From the NCBI RefSeq assembly GCF_014697075.1, contig NZ_JACJRE010000008.1:124001-188000 (forward strand): DNA of 64,000 nt, given 5' to 3'. Both the position numbers and the translations under genes were made by a program. Within the stretch, counting starts at the first letter, position 1, and every line of letters begins with the position of its first letter. This document shows positions 38,028 to 47,004 of this stretch, in pieces. Source of the DNA: Tolypothrix sp. FACHB-123 (GTDB taxonomy: Bacteria > Cyanobacteriota > Cyanobacteriia > Cyanobacteriales > Nostocaceae). The notes under the pieces were generated by a model. The model was not told where the DNA came from and made no database searches. It was given only the letters and a program-made list of their open reading frames with translations.

Positions 38028-41000
38028 GTGGGTATTACAGGTAAAAGTCGGCGTGTGGGCGTGCAAGGTATGGGCGGAATTGGTAAAACAGTCTTAGCTA
38101 CAGCCTTAGCGCGGGATGAAGAAGTGAGAAAGGCGTTTCCTGATGGGGTATTTTGGGTAACATTTGGACAAACGCCGCAGATTTTAACTTGGCAATCTTA
38201 TATTGCTTCGGCGTTGGGTGAGAAGCAAGCGGCTTTTACCGAGGTGGGATTAGCGAAAGCGCGGTTGCGGGAGTTGTTTGCCGATAAAGCTTGCTTGCTG
38301 ATTTTGGATGATATCTGGCGTTTGGATGATGCGACGGCGTTTGATGTGTTGGGGGAACGCTGTCAGATGTTAATTACTACCCGTGATGGGGCGATAGTCA
38401 CAGGGTTGGGAGGGGAAGAATATCAGCTTGCGGTTTTAGATGCACAACAGGCGTTAGCACTTTTGGCAGATTGGGCAAATCAACCGGAGATTTTGCAACC
38501 CAGTCCGCACAATGATGTTACTTTGCAGGTAGCGCGAGAATGTGGGTATTTGCCCTTAGCATTGGCGATGGTTGGCGCGATGATGCGGGGGAAACCTGCA
38601 AATCGTTGGCAGAATATTTTAGAAAAACTCCGCAGTGCTGATTTAGAGAAAATAAAACAACAGTTTCCCGATTATCCTTATCCCGATTTACTTAAGGCAA
38701 TTGCTGTTAGTGTGGCAGCTTTGGATGAGAATAGCCAACAGCGATATTTAGATTTTGCGGTGTTTCCAGAAGATACACCCATACCCGAAGCAGTTTTGCA
38801 GACTTTTTGGGAACCCTTGGGGTTAGATGAGTTTGATAGCCAAGATGTCATTGATGAATTGGTGAGTAAATCTCTGGCTTTGCGGGATGAAGCGGGAAAT
38901 TTGCGGTTGCATGACTTGCAGTTTGATTATGTGAGGAAGCAGTACACGACATTAGCAACCGAAAGTGAGGGGATAGGGTTTTTACACAATCGGCTGTTAA
39001 ATGCTTACAGCGAAAAATATCTCGAAGGCTGGCATAGTTTAGAAAATGACGGTTATATTTGGGAGAATTTAGCCTATCACTTGCTGGCTGGGGGAAGGGA
39101 TGGGGAATTAAAACAACTGCTGTGTGATTTTCGCTGGTTGCAGAGGAAGTTGGAGAACATCAATATTAATGCTTTGATAGCAGATTATGATTTTTTGCCG
39201 GAGGATGAGAATTTACAGTTAATTCAAGGTGCATTACGGCTGTCGGCACATATTTTAAATGACGATAAACAGCAATTGGCAGGGCAATTATTAGGGCGGT
39301 TGCTGGGTTTTGCAAGAGAAGAAATTCAGAGATTGTTAACGCAGGTGCAGCAATGCAAAACTCCTAGTTTACTTCCGCAAACAGCAAACTTAACTCCTCC
39401 TGGCGGCTCCTTAGTACGTACCTTAGTAGGTCATAGTGACTCGGTAAAAGCGCTCGCCCTCACCTCTGATGGCAAGTATGTGATTTCTGGTTCCGATGAC
39501 AACACCCTCAAAGTCTGGAATTGGCAAACTGGTGAACTACTGCGTACCCTAAATAATCATAGTTCCTCGGTACAAGCGCTTGCCCTCACCTCTGATGGCA
39601 AGTATGTGATTTCTGGTTCCGATGACAACACCCTCAAAGTCTGGAATTGGCAAACTGGTGAACTACTGCGTACCCTAAATGGTTATAGTGACTGGGTAAA
39701 AGCGCTCGCCCTCACCTCTGATGGCAAGTATGTGATTTCTGGTTCCGATGACAACACCCTCAAAGTCTGGAATTGGCAAACTGGTGAACTACTACGTACC
39801 CTAGAAGGCCATAGTAGCTGGGTATATGCAGTTGCCTGGAGTGCTGATAGCAAGTACGTGATTTCTGGTTCCGGTGACAACACCCTCAAAGTCTGGAATT
39901 GGCAAACTGGTGAACTACTGCGGACTCTAAATAATCATAGTTCCTCGGTAAAAGCGCTCGCCCTCACCTCTGATGGCAAGTATGTGATTTCTGGTTCCGA
40001 TGACAACACCCTCAGAGTCTGGAATTGGCAAACTGGGGAAGAACTGCGTACCCTAAATGGTCATAGTGACTGGGTAAATGCGCTCGCCCTCACCCCTGAT
40101 GGCAAGTACGTGATTTCTACTTCCGGTGACAACACCCTCAAAGTCTGGAATTGGCAAACTGGTGAACTACTACGTACCCTAGAAGGCCATAGTTACTGGG
40201 TAAATGCGCTCGCCCTCACCCCTGATGGCAAATACGTGATTTCTGCTTCCGATGACAAGACCCTGAAAGTCTGGAATTGGCAAACTGGTGAACAACTACG
40301 TACCCTAGAAGGTCATAGTTACTGGGTAAATGCGCTCGCCCTGACACTAGATGGCAAATACGTAATTTCTAGTTCCTATCACAAAACTCTCAAAGTCTGG
40401 GATTGGCACACTGGTAAACAACTGCGTACCCTAGAAGGTCATAGTGGCTCTGTAAATGCAGTTGCCCTGACTCCAGATGGCAAGTATGTGATTTCTGGTT
40501 CCGATGACAACACCCTCAAAGTCTGGAATTGGCAAACTGGGGAAGAACTGCGTACCCTAGAAGGTCATAATAGCTCGGTATATGCAGTTGCCTGGAGTGC
40601 TGATAGCAAGTACGTGATTTCTGGTTCCGATGACAAGACTCTCAAAGTCTGGAATTGGCAAACTGGTAAACAACTGCGTACTCTAGAAGGTCATAATAGC
40701 TCGGTATATGCAGTTGCCTGGAGTGCTGATGGCAAGTACGTGATTTCTGGTTCCGATGACAAGACTCTCAAAGTCTGGAATTGGCAAACTAGTGAACAAC
40801 TGCGTACCCTAGAAGGTCATAGTGACTGGGTACATGCAGTCGCCATCACCCCAAATGGCAAGTACGTGATTTCTGGTTCCCATGACAATACTCTCAAAGT
40901 GTGGAATTGGCAAACTGGGTCAGTAATTGCCACTTTCACAGGGGAAAGTTCAATATATTGCTGTGCTGTTGGATCAGATGGGGTGAGAGTTGTTGCTGGG

Positions 41001-41045
41001 GATGTATCGGGACGGGTGCATTTTTTGCGGTTGCAAACCAAGTAA
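38028..41045 (+). CDS. NB-ARC ATPase with WD40 repeats, C-terminal part of the split NLR-like gene
   Basis: From the first available start (GTG 38028) the product is 1005 residues. It contains a P-loop GMGGIGKT (residues 14-21), kinase-2 LLILDDIW, RNBS-like LITTRDGAIV and GYLPLALAMVGAM, the standard NB-ARC set. A helical winged region follows. From about residue 465, twelve WD40 units of exactly 42 residues follow, plus one degenerate unit (12-13 blades). The GTG omits the conserved LPPHFLPRLEELAPLK lead-in, which is coded in the same frame upstream. This suggests that translation normally arrives from the CHAT frame. It is an NLR-like sensor. Defence or cell-death function is inferred, not shown. 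Confidence 0.88.
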   Translation: MGITGKSRRVGVQGMGGIGKTVLATALARDEEVRKAFPDGVFWVTFGQTPQILTWQSYIASALGEKQAAFTEVGLAKARLRELFADKACLLILDDIWRLDDATAFDVLGERCQMLITTRDGAIVTGLGGEEYQLAVLDAQQALALLADWANQPEILQPSPHNDVTLQVARECGYLPLALAMVGAMMRGKPANRWQNILEKLRSADLEKIKQQFPDYPYPDLLKAIAVSVAALDENSQQRYLDFAVFPEDTPIPEAVLQTFWEPLGLDEFDSQDVIDELVSKSLALRDEAGNLRLHDLQFDYVRKQYTTLATESEGIGFLHNRLLNAYSEKYLEGWHSLENDGYIWENLAYHLLAGGRDGELKQLLCDFRWLQRKLENININALIADYDFLPEDENLQLIQGALRLSAHILNDDKQQLAGQLLGRLLGFAREEIQRLLTQVQQCKTPSLLPQTANLTPPGGSLVRTLVGHSDSVKALALTSDGKYVISGSDDNTLKVWNWQTGELLRTLNNHSSSVQALALTSDGKYVISGSDDNTLKVWNWQTGELLRTLNGYSDWVKALALTSDGKYVISGSDDNTLKVWNWQTGELLRTLEGHSSWVYAVAWSADSKYVISGSGDNTLKVWNWQTGELLRTLNNHSSSVKALALTSDGKYVISGSDDNTLRVWNWQTGEELRTLNGHSDWVNALALTPDGKYVISTSGDNTLKVWNWQTGELLRTLEGHSYWVNALALTPDGKYVISASDDKTLKVWNWQTGEQLRTLEGHSYWVNALALTLDGKYVISSSYHKTLKVWDWHTGKQLRTLEGHSGSVNAVALTPDGKYVISGSDDNTLKVWNWQTGEELRTLEGHNSSVYAVAWSADSKYVISGSDDKTLKVWNWQTGKQLRTLEGHNSSVYAVAWSADGKYVISGSDDKTLKVWNWQTSEQLRTLEGHSDWVHAVAITPNGKYVISGSHDNTLKVWNWQTGSVIATFTGESSIYCCAVGSDGVRVVAGDVSGRVHFLRLQTK
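39428..40940 (+). repeat. Twelve 126-bp tandem units encoding near-identical WD40 repeats
   Basis: GGTCATAGTGAC-type motifs recur every 126 bases. The framework (DGKYVISGSDDNTLKVWNWQ) is almost unchanged from unit to unit at the DNA level. Changes concentrate in the HSDSVK / HSSSVQ / HSDWVN / HSYWVN / HNSSVY positions at the start of each blade. Confidence 0.9.
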
Positions 41046-41225
41046 GACTAATTTGTAATTCGTAATTTGTAATTCGTAATTAGGAAATGCGGATTTTGTT
41101 TGAGTCAGTCGTGGCGAATGGGGATAATATAGAGTCCGGTTAGGCAATTTTCATGGCAAGCGAAGCAAAACAAGCCGCGAATTGTGCGATCGCCTTTTTT
41201 AATTTCCTTCCCATCACCATGACTG

Positions 41226-41549
41226 TTGCGAATTCACTCATCAGTTGCCATCAAAGTGCGTAGGCGTAGCCCTCCGCAGGCATCGCTCTTGATCATTTTC
41301 TTAGCTTTCAAGCAAAAAGGTGCAACATTCAGGGTTAAAGCCGCAATTTTCCGCATCAAAGCCGCAAAGTTGAAGATAAAAGCCGCAATTTTCCGTATTA
41401 AAGCCGCAACGTTGAGGATAAAAGGTGCAACTTCCAAGATAAAAGCTGCAACGTTGAGGATAAAAGGCGCAACTTCCAAGATAAAAGCTGCAACGTTGAA
41501 GATAAAAGGCGCAAGCTTCAGGTTTTTAACTTCAACCTTCATGCTTTGA
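41226..41549 (+). CDS. Possible basic heptad-repeat small protein
   Basis: A 107-codon frame spans the 21-bp array and would give a very basic heptad protein (K-A-A-x-x-R-I). It starts within a dispersed-repeat sequence, has no clear ribosome site, and is matched by a similarly long frame on the other strand (41234-41605). I regard expression as unproven. Confidence 0.2.
   Translation: MRIHSSVAIKVRRRSPPQASLLIIFLAFKQKGATFRVKAAIFRIKAAKLKIKAAIFRIKAATLRIKGATSKIKAATLRIKGATSKIKAATLKIKGASFRFLTSTFML
41316..41525. repeat. 21-bp minisatellite, ten units, downstream of the NB-ARC-WD40 gene
   Basis: Ten consecutive 21-base units begin with AAAG(C/G)(C/T)GCAA. The later ones alternate between AAAGCTGCAACGTTGAGGAT and AAAGGCGCAACTTCCAAGAT types, a 42-base higher-order unit. 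A plus-strand frame (41226-41549) reads K-A-A-T-L-R-I / K-G-A-T-S-K-I heptads, and frames on the minus strand are also open. Confidence 0.9.
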
Positions 41550-41869
41550 GGTGCAAATTCCACCCTCAGAGGTTCAACAGTTGGTGATTTTTCTTGGTGA
41601 ATCACGTAATTAATACTGGAGAATTGGATTTAACCTACTCCCGTTTAAAGATACTACTGGCGACTCAGAGGTAAAATCCCTCGCTTACCCAACAAACCGC
41701 CGTCACCCTAGAAGGGTGCGGCTAATCTAACAAAGCCCACCTTCGTGGGCTAAAAACAGCCCACCTTCGCGAAGCGTTCCGCAGGAAAGGTGGGCTTCGT
41801 ACCTATAGCCCCAGGCTTCTAGCCTGCGGGCGTTATTTCGGGTAAGCGAAAGATGAAATATTTTGAATC

Positions 41870-42277
41870 TCAATCTATCCGTTCGCAGTCAAATTGCCCT
41901 TTAATATAGTCGTTATAAAAGCTACCAATAGAATCAGCCGAGTAAAAATCCTCCCAAGTCTCCTCATCTACCCCAAAATACTCATACACCGCCCCATTCT
42001 TAAACTCAACTTGCAAAGTTTGCTCGTGACTATCGTAAGCAATGCTAGCCGCCATTGAAGAACTCACAGGTAACAGCGCAATTGGTTCTTCATATTCAGG
42101 AAACGCCACAGGTTCCGCCACAATCTCGTTGAGTTCTACCAACCCCTCAAAAGCTTGAACTGGTGCGGGAATTTCTAAAAGTTCTATTTCCTCGCCGCGA
42201 TCGAGCAATAATTGTAAATGTCCGTCAGAATGAGCGATCGCAATTAGGCTACTCAAGTCCATTTTTGATAGTCTCAT
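41870..42277 (-). CDS. KTSC domain protein
   Basis: The 135-residue acidic protein has a C-terminal KTSC-like domain (from VSSSMAASIAYDSHEQTLQV through YEYFGVDEETWEDF to SIGSFYNDYIKGQF). This small fold is found alone or beside phage- and DNA-processing domains, and its function is not established. The N-terminal half contains a proline-containing linker. The ATG at 42277 follows CAGGAGAGCAAATTTA, a good ribosome site. A second ATG lies five codons in. Confidence 0.75.
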   Translation of the reverse strand: MRLSKMDLSSLIAIAHSDGHLQLLLDRGEEIELLEIPAPVQAFEGLVELNEIVAEPVAFPEYEEPIALLPVSSSMAASIAYDSHEQTLQVEFKNGAVYEYFGVDEETWEDFYSADSIGSFYNDYIKGQFDCERID

Positions 42278-42458
42278 TAAATTTGCTCTCCTGTGGGCGT
42301 AGAAATGTTATTTTTCGGTTGATAGGATTAAATTCTGCTGCAAAATCGCACCGCTTATTAGTACATTTGTACCATAAAAGCAGTTGATCGTCAAGACTTT
42401 GCAACAGAAAAATACCTACTGTCGTACTCCGGTTTTCACAAGGCTGGCATAGTTGGCA

Positions 42459-44777
42459 ATGAAGCACCCATTTAGTGACGAATTTTTACAAGAATTGCCG
42501 CTAATTCTGGCGGGGCCTATCTTGCAGCATACAGAATCAGACGCCGTTACAGTCTGGATAGCGCTGAAACGTCCTTGTGAGGTGGTACTCCAGGTTTATG
42601 ACACAGCAAATCGCGGTGAGTTAATTACAAATCTGCTCTTTGAGGGAAGACGCCGGACTTTTGCGCTGGGGAAATTCCTGCATATTGTCGCTGTCACGGC
42701 GGAATCTGCGGGTAGTCATTTATTAAGTAGCGATCGCATCTATGCCTACGACTTACAATTTATTGAATCATCCACCCAGCAGCAAACTTTAGCCACAGCC
42801 TTATGTTCTCGCCGCTTTCCCGCCGTTAATATCAGCTATTTCGACCATCAAAAACCCACCTTTGCCCTCCCCCCCACCGATTTACAAGATTTACGCATCG
42901 TGCATGGTTCCTGTCGCAAACCTCACGGTGATGGCTTTGATGCGTTACCGATTCTCGATTGCTTAATTGAGTCCGCCGCCAACCAGCCAAACAAACGACC
43001 CCATCAGCTTTTTCTCACAGGTGACCAAATTTATGGTGATGATGTCGCCGATCCCCTATTGTGGGTTTCCAGTCAGTTAGGTGATGCGCTGCTAGGTTGG
43101 GAGGAACAGTTACCCGTCACCCAGTACACAGCCGCCGATCCCAGTTATTACACCCCTAAACAACTGCTTCCTGGACATCGCGCAGATATCGCCACACACC
43201 AAGCAGGTTTCACCGCCGGCTTGCATAATAAAACCGCCAAAGTTAGCAGTCACCTGCTGAGTTTAGGTGAATATTACGCATCTTATATATTGTCATGGTC
43301 GCCCGCCTGCTGGCCGAGTAGCATACCCCAAGGACACGAGGTAATGCATGGACATCGAGTCAGCCGCCGTTGGGATAAAGAAGTGCGGGACATGCAGCAA
43401 TTTATCCATACCCTGTGGAAAGTGCGGCGGGCGCTGGCGAATGTTCCCATGTATAGTATTTTCGATGACCATGATGTCAGCGACGACTGGAACCTCAACC
43501 AAGCTTGGTGTCTGCGGGTTTTAGGACAGCCTTTGGGACGGAGAACCGTGCAAAATGCCTTGTTAGCCTATGCAGTATTTCAAGCTTGGGGAAACACACC
43601 CCAACAATTTGCAGCCGGTCAACCAGGGGAGAAATTATTACAAGCGGCGGCGGATTGGTCTGCATCTGGGGGAATGAATGGAGCGGTGGAAAATGCGATC
43701 GCTCGTTATTTAGGAATGCCGCCACTCAATCCCAGTACAAACTTACCGGAATTTGTGCAATATGATGCAGTTTTAGTTCTCGACCGTGCCCCAGAAGCCT
43801 TAACCTGGCATTATACAATCCGTAGTTTTTGCCATGAAGTCATAGTTTTAGATACACGCACCTGGCGCGGTTACCCTGCCGATCAAAAACCCATCGCACC
43901 GCCAATGCTGCTATCACCGCCAGCCTTTAGCCAGCAACTATCCCAGCCCTTAGAACAAGTAAATCATAAACCAAAAGGGCGATCGCAACTCCAAGCTACA
44001 TTTGTGATTGCACCGACCAACTTATTTGGGTTAGAAGTAATAGATTGGATTCATCACTGGCATTTAAAAAGAGATAAAGTTTATGGTGTCGATGTCGGCG
44101 ATGCTTGGAACATTAATTACGAAGCTTTAGCACAATTTCTCACCACATTATTTGAGCAACGGCGACAAGTAATAGTCTTATCTGGAGACATTCACTACAG
44201 TTCTGTTGTGCGGTTAACTTATACCAAAAAATCTTTCGGTTCTGAGAAAAAATCTATATTAGTACAACTAACAGCTAGTGCTTTTAAAAACGAAGAAAAA
44301 ATTACAGAAATCATTCATACCAGACTCAAACAATGGCTTTTACCAGAAAAAAATCGCCAATGGATAGGCTGGAAAAATCCCCCATATATGCTAGAAATTT
44401 CTAGCAGAAAAGCCTACCGCGAGTCTCTTGCACATCGTCCCCCCGAATGGCATGGTTTAATGGAATGGGTTCACCGCAAAATCACAAAAACTGCTGAATT
44501 TGGCACCAATGTTTCCTGGTTAATGACTGCTGAACAACATGCGAAAAACCTAAAGTGGGAACTATTCCAGTATTTTACCTTTTGGAAACTACCTTGGTTT
44601 CAAGATGGGAGAGAAGTCGTAGGTTTAAATAATTTAGCCTTAGTCCATTTTGAAATAGATAATAATAATTCTTCTAAAGTTATTCAAGATTTATACTGGT
44701 TTTCAACTTGGTATCCTATCGAAATTGTTTACAGCCGCTTTGAAAGTGAACTCAGCCATTCAAAATTAACAACTTAA
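42459..44777 (+). CDS. PhoD-like phosphatase/phosphodiesterase
   Basis: The 772-residue protein has the PhoD/alkaline phosphatase D metallophosphatase core: LFLTGDQIYGDDVADPLL (metal Asp and Tyr), IFDDHDVSDDW and VIVLSGDIHYSSVV. These are the Fe/Ca-binding motifs of PhoD-like enzymes. No signal peptide or Tat motif is visible, unlike classical PhoD, so this is likely a cytoplasmic member of unknown substrate. The protein is longer than standard PhoD, with an N-terminal beta domain and a C-terminal extension. The ATG at 42459 is preferred to a TTG two codons earlier. It is divergent from the KTSC gene. Confidence 0.85.
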   Translation: MKHPFSDEFLQELPLILAGPILQHTESDAVTVWIALKRPCEVVLQVYDTANRGELITNLLFEGRRRTFALGKFLHIVAVTAESAGSHLLSSDRIYAYDLQFIESSTQQQTLATALCSRRFPAVNISYFDHQKPTFALPPTDLQDLRIVHGSCRKPHGDGFDALPILDCLIESAANQPNKRPHQLFLTGDQIYGDDVADPLLWVSSQLGDALLGWEEQLPVTQYTAADPSYYTPKQLLPGHRADIATHQAGFTAGLHNKTAKVSSHLLSLGEYYASYILSWSPACWPSSIPQGHEVMHGHRVSRRWDKEVRDMQQFIHTLWKVRRALANVPMYSIFDDHDVSDDWNLNQAWCLRVLGQPLGRRTVQNALLAYAVFQAWGNTPQQFAAGQPGEKLLQAAADWSASGGMNGAVENAIARYLGMPPLNPSTNLPEFVQYDAVLVLDRAPEALTWHYTIRSFCHEVIVLDTRTWRGYPADQKPIAPPMLLSPPAFSQQLSQPLEQVNHKPKGRSQLQATFVIAPTNLFGLEVIDWIHHWHLKRDKVYGVDVGDAWNINYEALAQFLTTLFEQRRQVIVLSGDIHYSSVVRLTYTKKSFGSEKKSILVQLTASAFKNEEKITEIIHTRLKQWLLPEKNRQWIGWKNPPYMLEISSRKAYRESLAHRPPEWHGLMEWVHRKITKTAEFGTNVSWLMTAEQHAKNLKWELFQYFTFWKLPWFQDGREVVGLNNLALVHFEIDNNNSSKVIQDLYWFSTWYPIEIVYSRFESELSHSKLTT

Positions 44778-44807
44778 TTCAAAATTCAAAATTAAGACAG
44801 TCAATTG

Positions 44808-44838
44808 GTGCGTTGCGCTGCGTGACAACACACCCTAC
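44808..44838. repeat. GGTGCGTTGCGCTGCGTGACAACACACCCTACA dispersed repeat
   Basis: A compact copy of the GTGCGTTA...TAACACACCCTAC family, also seen at 21857-21936. It lies between the converging PhoD-like and nucleotidyltransferase genes. Confidence 0.5.
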
Positions 44839-44868
44839 ATTTAATTTTTTTCATGACAACTGATAACT

Positions 44869-45405
44869 CTATGCTAAGCGCAAATAAGGACACTTTTGTA
44901 AAAAACTAGCTGCTTTTTGATGCGCATCAGGATTATCAATATGCACAGGTGTAGTGCGGATAATTCCCTGAAATAAATCATCTAAGCCATAGGGGGTAAA
45001 AAACTCCCATTGTCCTTGTAAATCTACCCGCACCCCTACAGATGTAGCAGTGTGTAACCATTGGGAAATACCATCTTCTGTACTTTGGTAGGTTGTTTCA
45101 CCTTTGCGCCAACGGTTAAAACTAGCTTGATTTTTCACATCAAACTGATCATCAGGAAACTGTTCTGTAAGGGTAGCTTTTGCTGCTAGTTCTTGAGCGC
45201 GATCGCCTTGGATATCGTAAAATGCAATATCAAAATCCTTAATTACTAACTCGCAGTCATCGCCAAAAATTGCGCGCCAGACTGTATTGCGTACCGCACC
45301 ACCGGCTAACCACCAATCAGGTAGATGAAGTTGCGCGATCGCAGGTAAAATCATCCCTACAGGTGTATCAGCTAAGATCGTCTGTAAGCGAGTGTTACTG
45401 TTCAT
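44869..45405 (-). CDS. Nucleotidyltransferase family protein (NTP_transf_6 type)
   Basis: The protein is about 178 residues. WWLAGGAVRNTVW is a Gly-Gly nucleotide-binding turn and IKDFDIAFYD carries the metal Asp-x-Asp, as in the stand-alone nucleotidyltransferases of the DUF925 group. TPYGLDDLFQGIIRTTPVHI and a C-terminal FLQKCPYLRL complete the family pattern. The acceptor is unknown. ATG 45405 is preferred to the frame's extension to 45450. It converges on the PhoD-like gene. Confidence 0.85.
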   Translation of the reverse strand: MNSNTRLQTILADTPVGMILPAIAQLHLPDWWLAGGAVRNTVWRAIFGDDCELVIKDFDIAFYDIQGDRAQELAAKATLTEQFPDDQFDVKNQASFNRWRKGETTYQSTEDGISQWLHTATSVGVRVDLQGQWEFFTPYGLDDLFQGIIRTTPVHIDNPDAHQKAASFLQKCPYLRLA

Positions 45406-45552
45406 ATCAAATTTGTAAGATTTGCCACCAGCAAGCGAAAATATTAGCATTCATCATTTGCTTAATTTTGTCTAGTTCTTCATACGCAGGATTAAATTAA
45501 ATTTAATTTAAGTTTAAATTTTGAGTTTAAATTGTGAATTTAATTTTTAATT

Positions 45553-46818
45553 ATGGAAAACTTATTTGCCAATATAGAACTGATTCTGAATCAGGAACTA
45601 CCTTCTCTCCCAGATGCACATCAACAACTACTCAAAGAAACCAGCATTGATGAAAATCAACCGGGTACAATTCTGCGTGACTTCCAAACTTTAATTGACT
45701 TTTTTCAACCCAAAGGCGTGGAAGTTAGTAGTGTAAATAATCTTCTCCCTTTAAAAGTCCTCTCAGAACTTAATTTACGTTTAAGTCACCCAATAGATAC
45801 AAAACTCAAACGTCCTGTACAAAAATCCTATCCTTACATAAATGGACTTTATTTGTTATTACGCAGTTCGGGGATTGGACAAGTTACGTCCCAAGGTAAA
45901 AAACAATTTTTAGTATTAGATGAAGCTGTATTAGAATGTTGGTCTAAACTTAACTCTACAGAACGTTATTTCACCTTACTCGAAGCTTGGTTAATTTGGG
46001 GAAATAACGAAGTTTTAGGCGAACGTCACGATGCATGGAATAATTTATTTAAATGTATTCAATTTTGGGGTAGGATACCCGACAAAGGCTTAAAATTTAC
46101 CAAATATGATGACCAACAAAGTCTTGGCTATTATCCTGGACTGCATAATGTCGCTTTATTAGAGTTATTTGGTTTCTTAACTCTTCAATCAGGAAAAGCT
46201 CAAGAGGGTAAGGGCTGGCGCATTGCTAGTGTAGAAAGGTTACCACTTGGTGATGCTATATTTATGTTGCTGTTTCCTATCGGTATTACCGGAAACTTTG
46301 AGGAAGATATTAATGTAAATTTTGGACAATTACAGCCAACTTTACAGCCATTTTTTCCAGAATGGCACAATAACTTAATTCTTCCTCAGCAAGGTTTTAC
46401 TGATGGAATTTATATTTTTAAAGTATCGGTTTCTAAATCTTGGCGACGAATCGCTATCCCCGCGAAAAGAGAATTAAGCTGGTTAGCTGGAACAATCCTA
46501 GATGCTTTTGATTTTGATGATGACCACCTATACGAATTTATTTATAAAGACCGTTTTGGTCGCACTTGTACAATCGGTCATCCTTACATGGAATCACCCC
46601 CATTTGCAGATCAAGTCCGCATTGGCGATTTACCTTTAGAACCGGGTACAAGCATGATTTATCATTATGATTTTGGCGACAATTGGAAGTTTAATGTGCA
46701 ATTAGAAGCCATTGAACCAGCAGATAGCAAGATTAAAAAAGCCAAGATTTTAGAAATTCATGGAGACGCACCCCAACAATATTGGAGTGAAGATGATGAT
46801 TGGAATGAAGAGGAGTAA
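45553..46818 (+). CDS. Plasmid pRiA4b ORF-3 family protein
   Basis: The 421-residue protein ends with a domain of the pRiA4b ORF-3 / IS1096 TnpR-passenger type: YIFKVSVSKSWRRIAIPAKR, LAGTILDAFDFDDDHLYEF and YHYDFGDNWKFNVQLE are its signature strands. The N-terminal ~270 residues are helical and not recognised. The family is common on plasmids and mobile elements and its function is unknown. An acidic tail ends in DDDWNEEE. A truncated DUF4365-like frame follows within 20 bases. Confidence 0.85.
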   Translation: MENLFANIELILNQELPSLPDAHQQLLKETSIDENQPGTILRDFQTLIDFFQPKGVEVSSVNNLLPLKVLSELNLRLSHPIDTKLKRPVQKSYPYINGLYLLLRSSGIGQVTSQGKKQFLVLDEAVLECWSKLNSTERYFTLLEAWLIWGNNEVLGERHDAWNNLFKCIQFWGRIPDKGLKFTKYDDQQSLGYYPGLHNVALLELFGFLTLQSGKAQEGKGWRIASVERLPLGDAIFMLLFPIGITGNFEEDINVNFGQLQPTLQPFFPEWHNNLILPQQGFTDGIYIFKVSVSKSWRRIAIPAKRELSWLAGTILDAFDFDDDHLYEFIYKDRFGRTCTIGHPYMESPPFADQVRIGDLPLEPGTSMIYHYDFGDNWKFNVQLEAIEPADSKIKKAKILEIHGDAPQQYWSEDDDWNEEE

Positions 46819-46836
46819 AATCAAGGCAATATAAGT

Positions 46837-46944
46837 GTGGATGTTAATCAGCAAAAAGAACAATTTAGTAATGCTTATGTCAGAGCAGTTGCATCAATTG
46901 CTGGCTATTCTGTCTACAGACCAGAAGTAGACGATGACAATTGA
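46837..46944 (+). pseudogene. N-terminal remnant of a DUF4365-type protein
   Basis: A GTG-started frame of 35 codons reads VDVNQQKEQFSNAYVRAVAS then IAGYSVYRPEVDDDN and stops. This matches the first part of DUF4365 proteins, which are normally more than 150 residues long. Nothing homologous follows in any frame before dnaG, so only the N-terminus survives. Confidence 0.65.
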
Positions 46945-47004
46945 CCATTGACAAAGAGCATGAAAAATATCTAACACTGCGTAAGTCCTATTATATAAAA
47001 GCTT

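Larger units (their letters stand above)
41046..41869. other. Repeat-rich spacer after the NB-ARC-WD40 gene
   Basis: This region contains a GCGTAGGCGTAGCCCTCCGC-type Nostocales repeat at about 41259-41285, the 21-bp array at 41316-41525, and a foldback region at about 41735-41800 (AGCCCACCTTCG...AAGGTGGGCT with GCGAAGCGTTCCGCAGGAA). On the minus strand 41105 to about 41235 is open and reads RTIRGLFCFACHENC..., possibly the tail of a decayed gene. I cannot name it. Confidence 0.5.
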
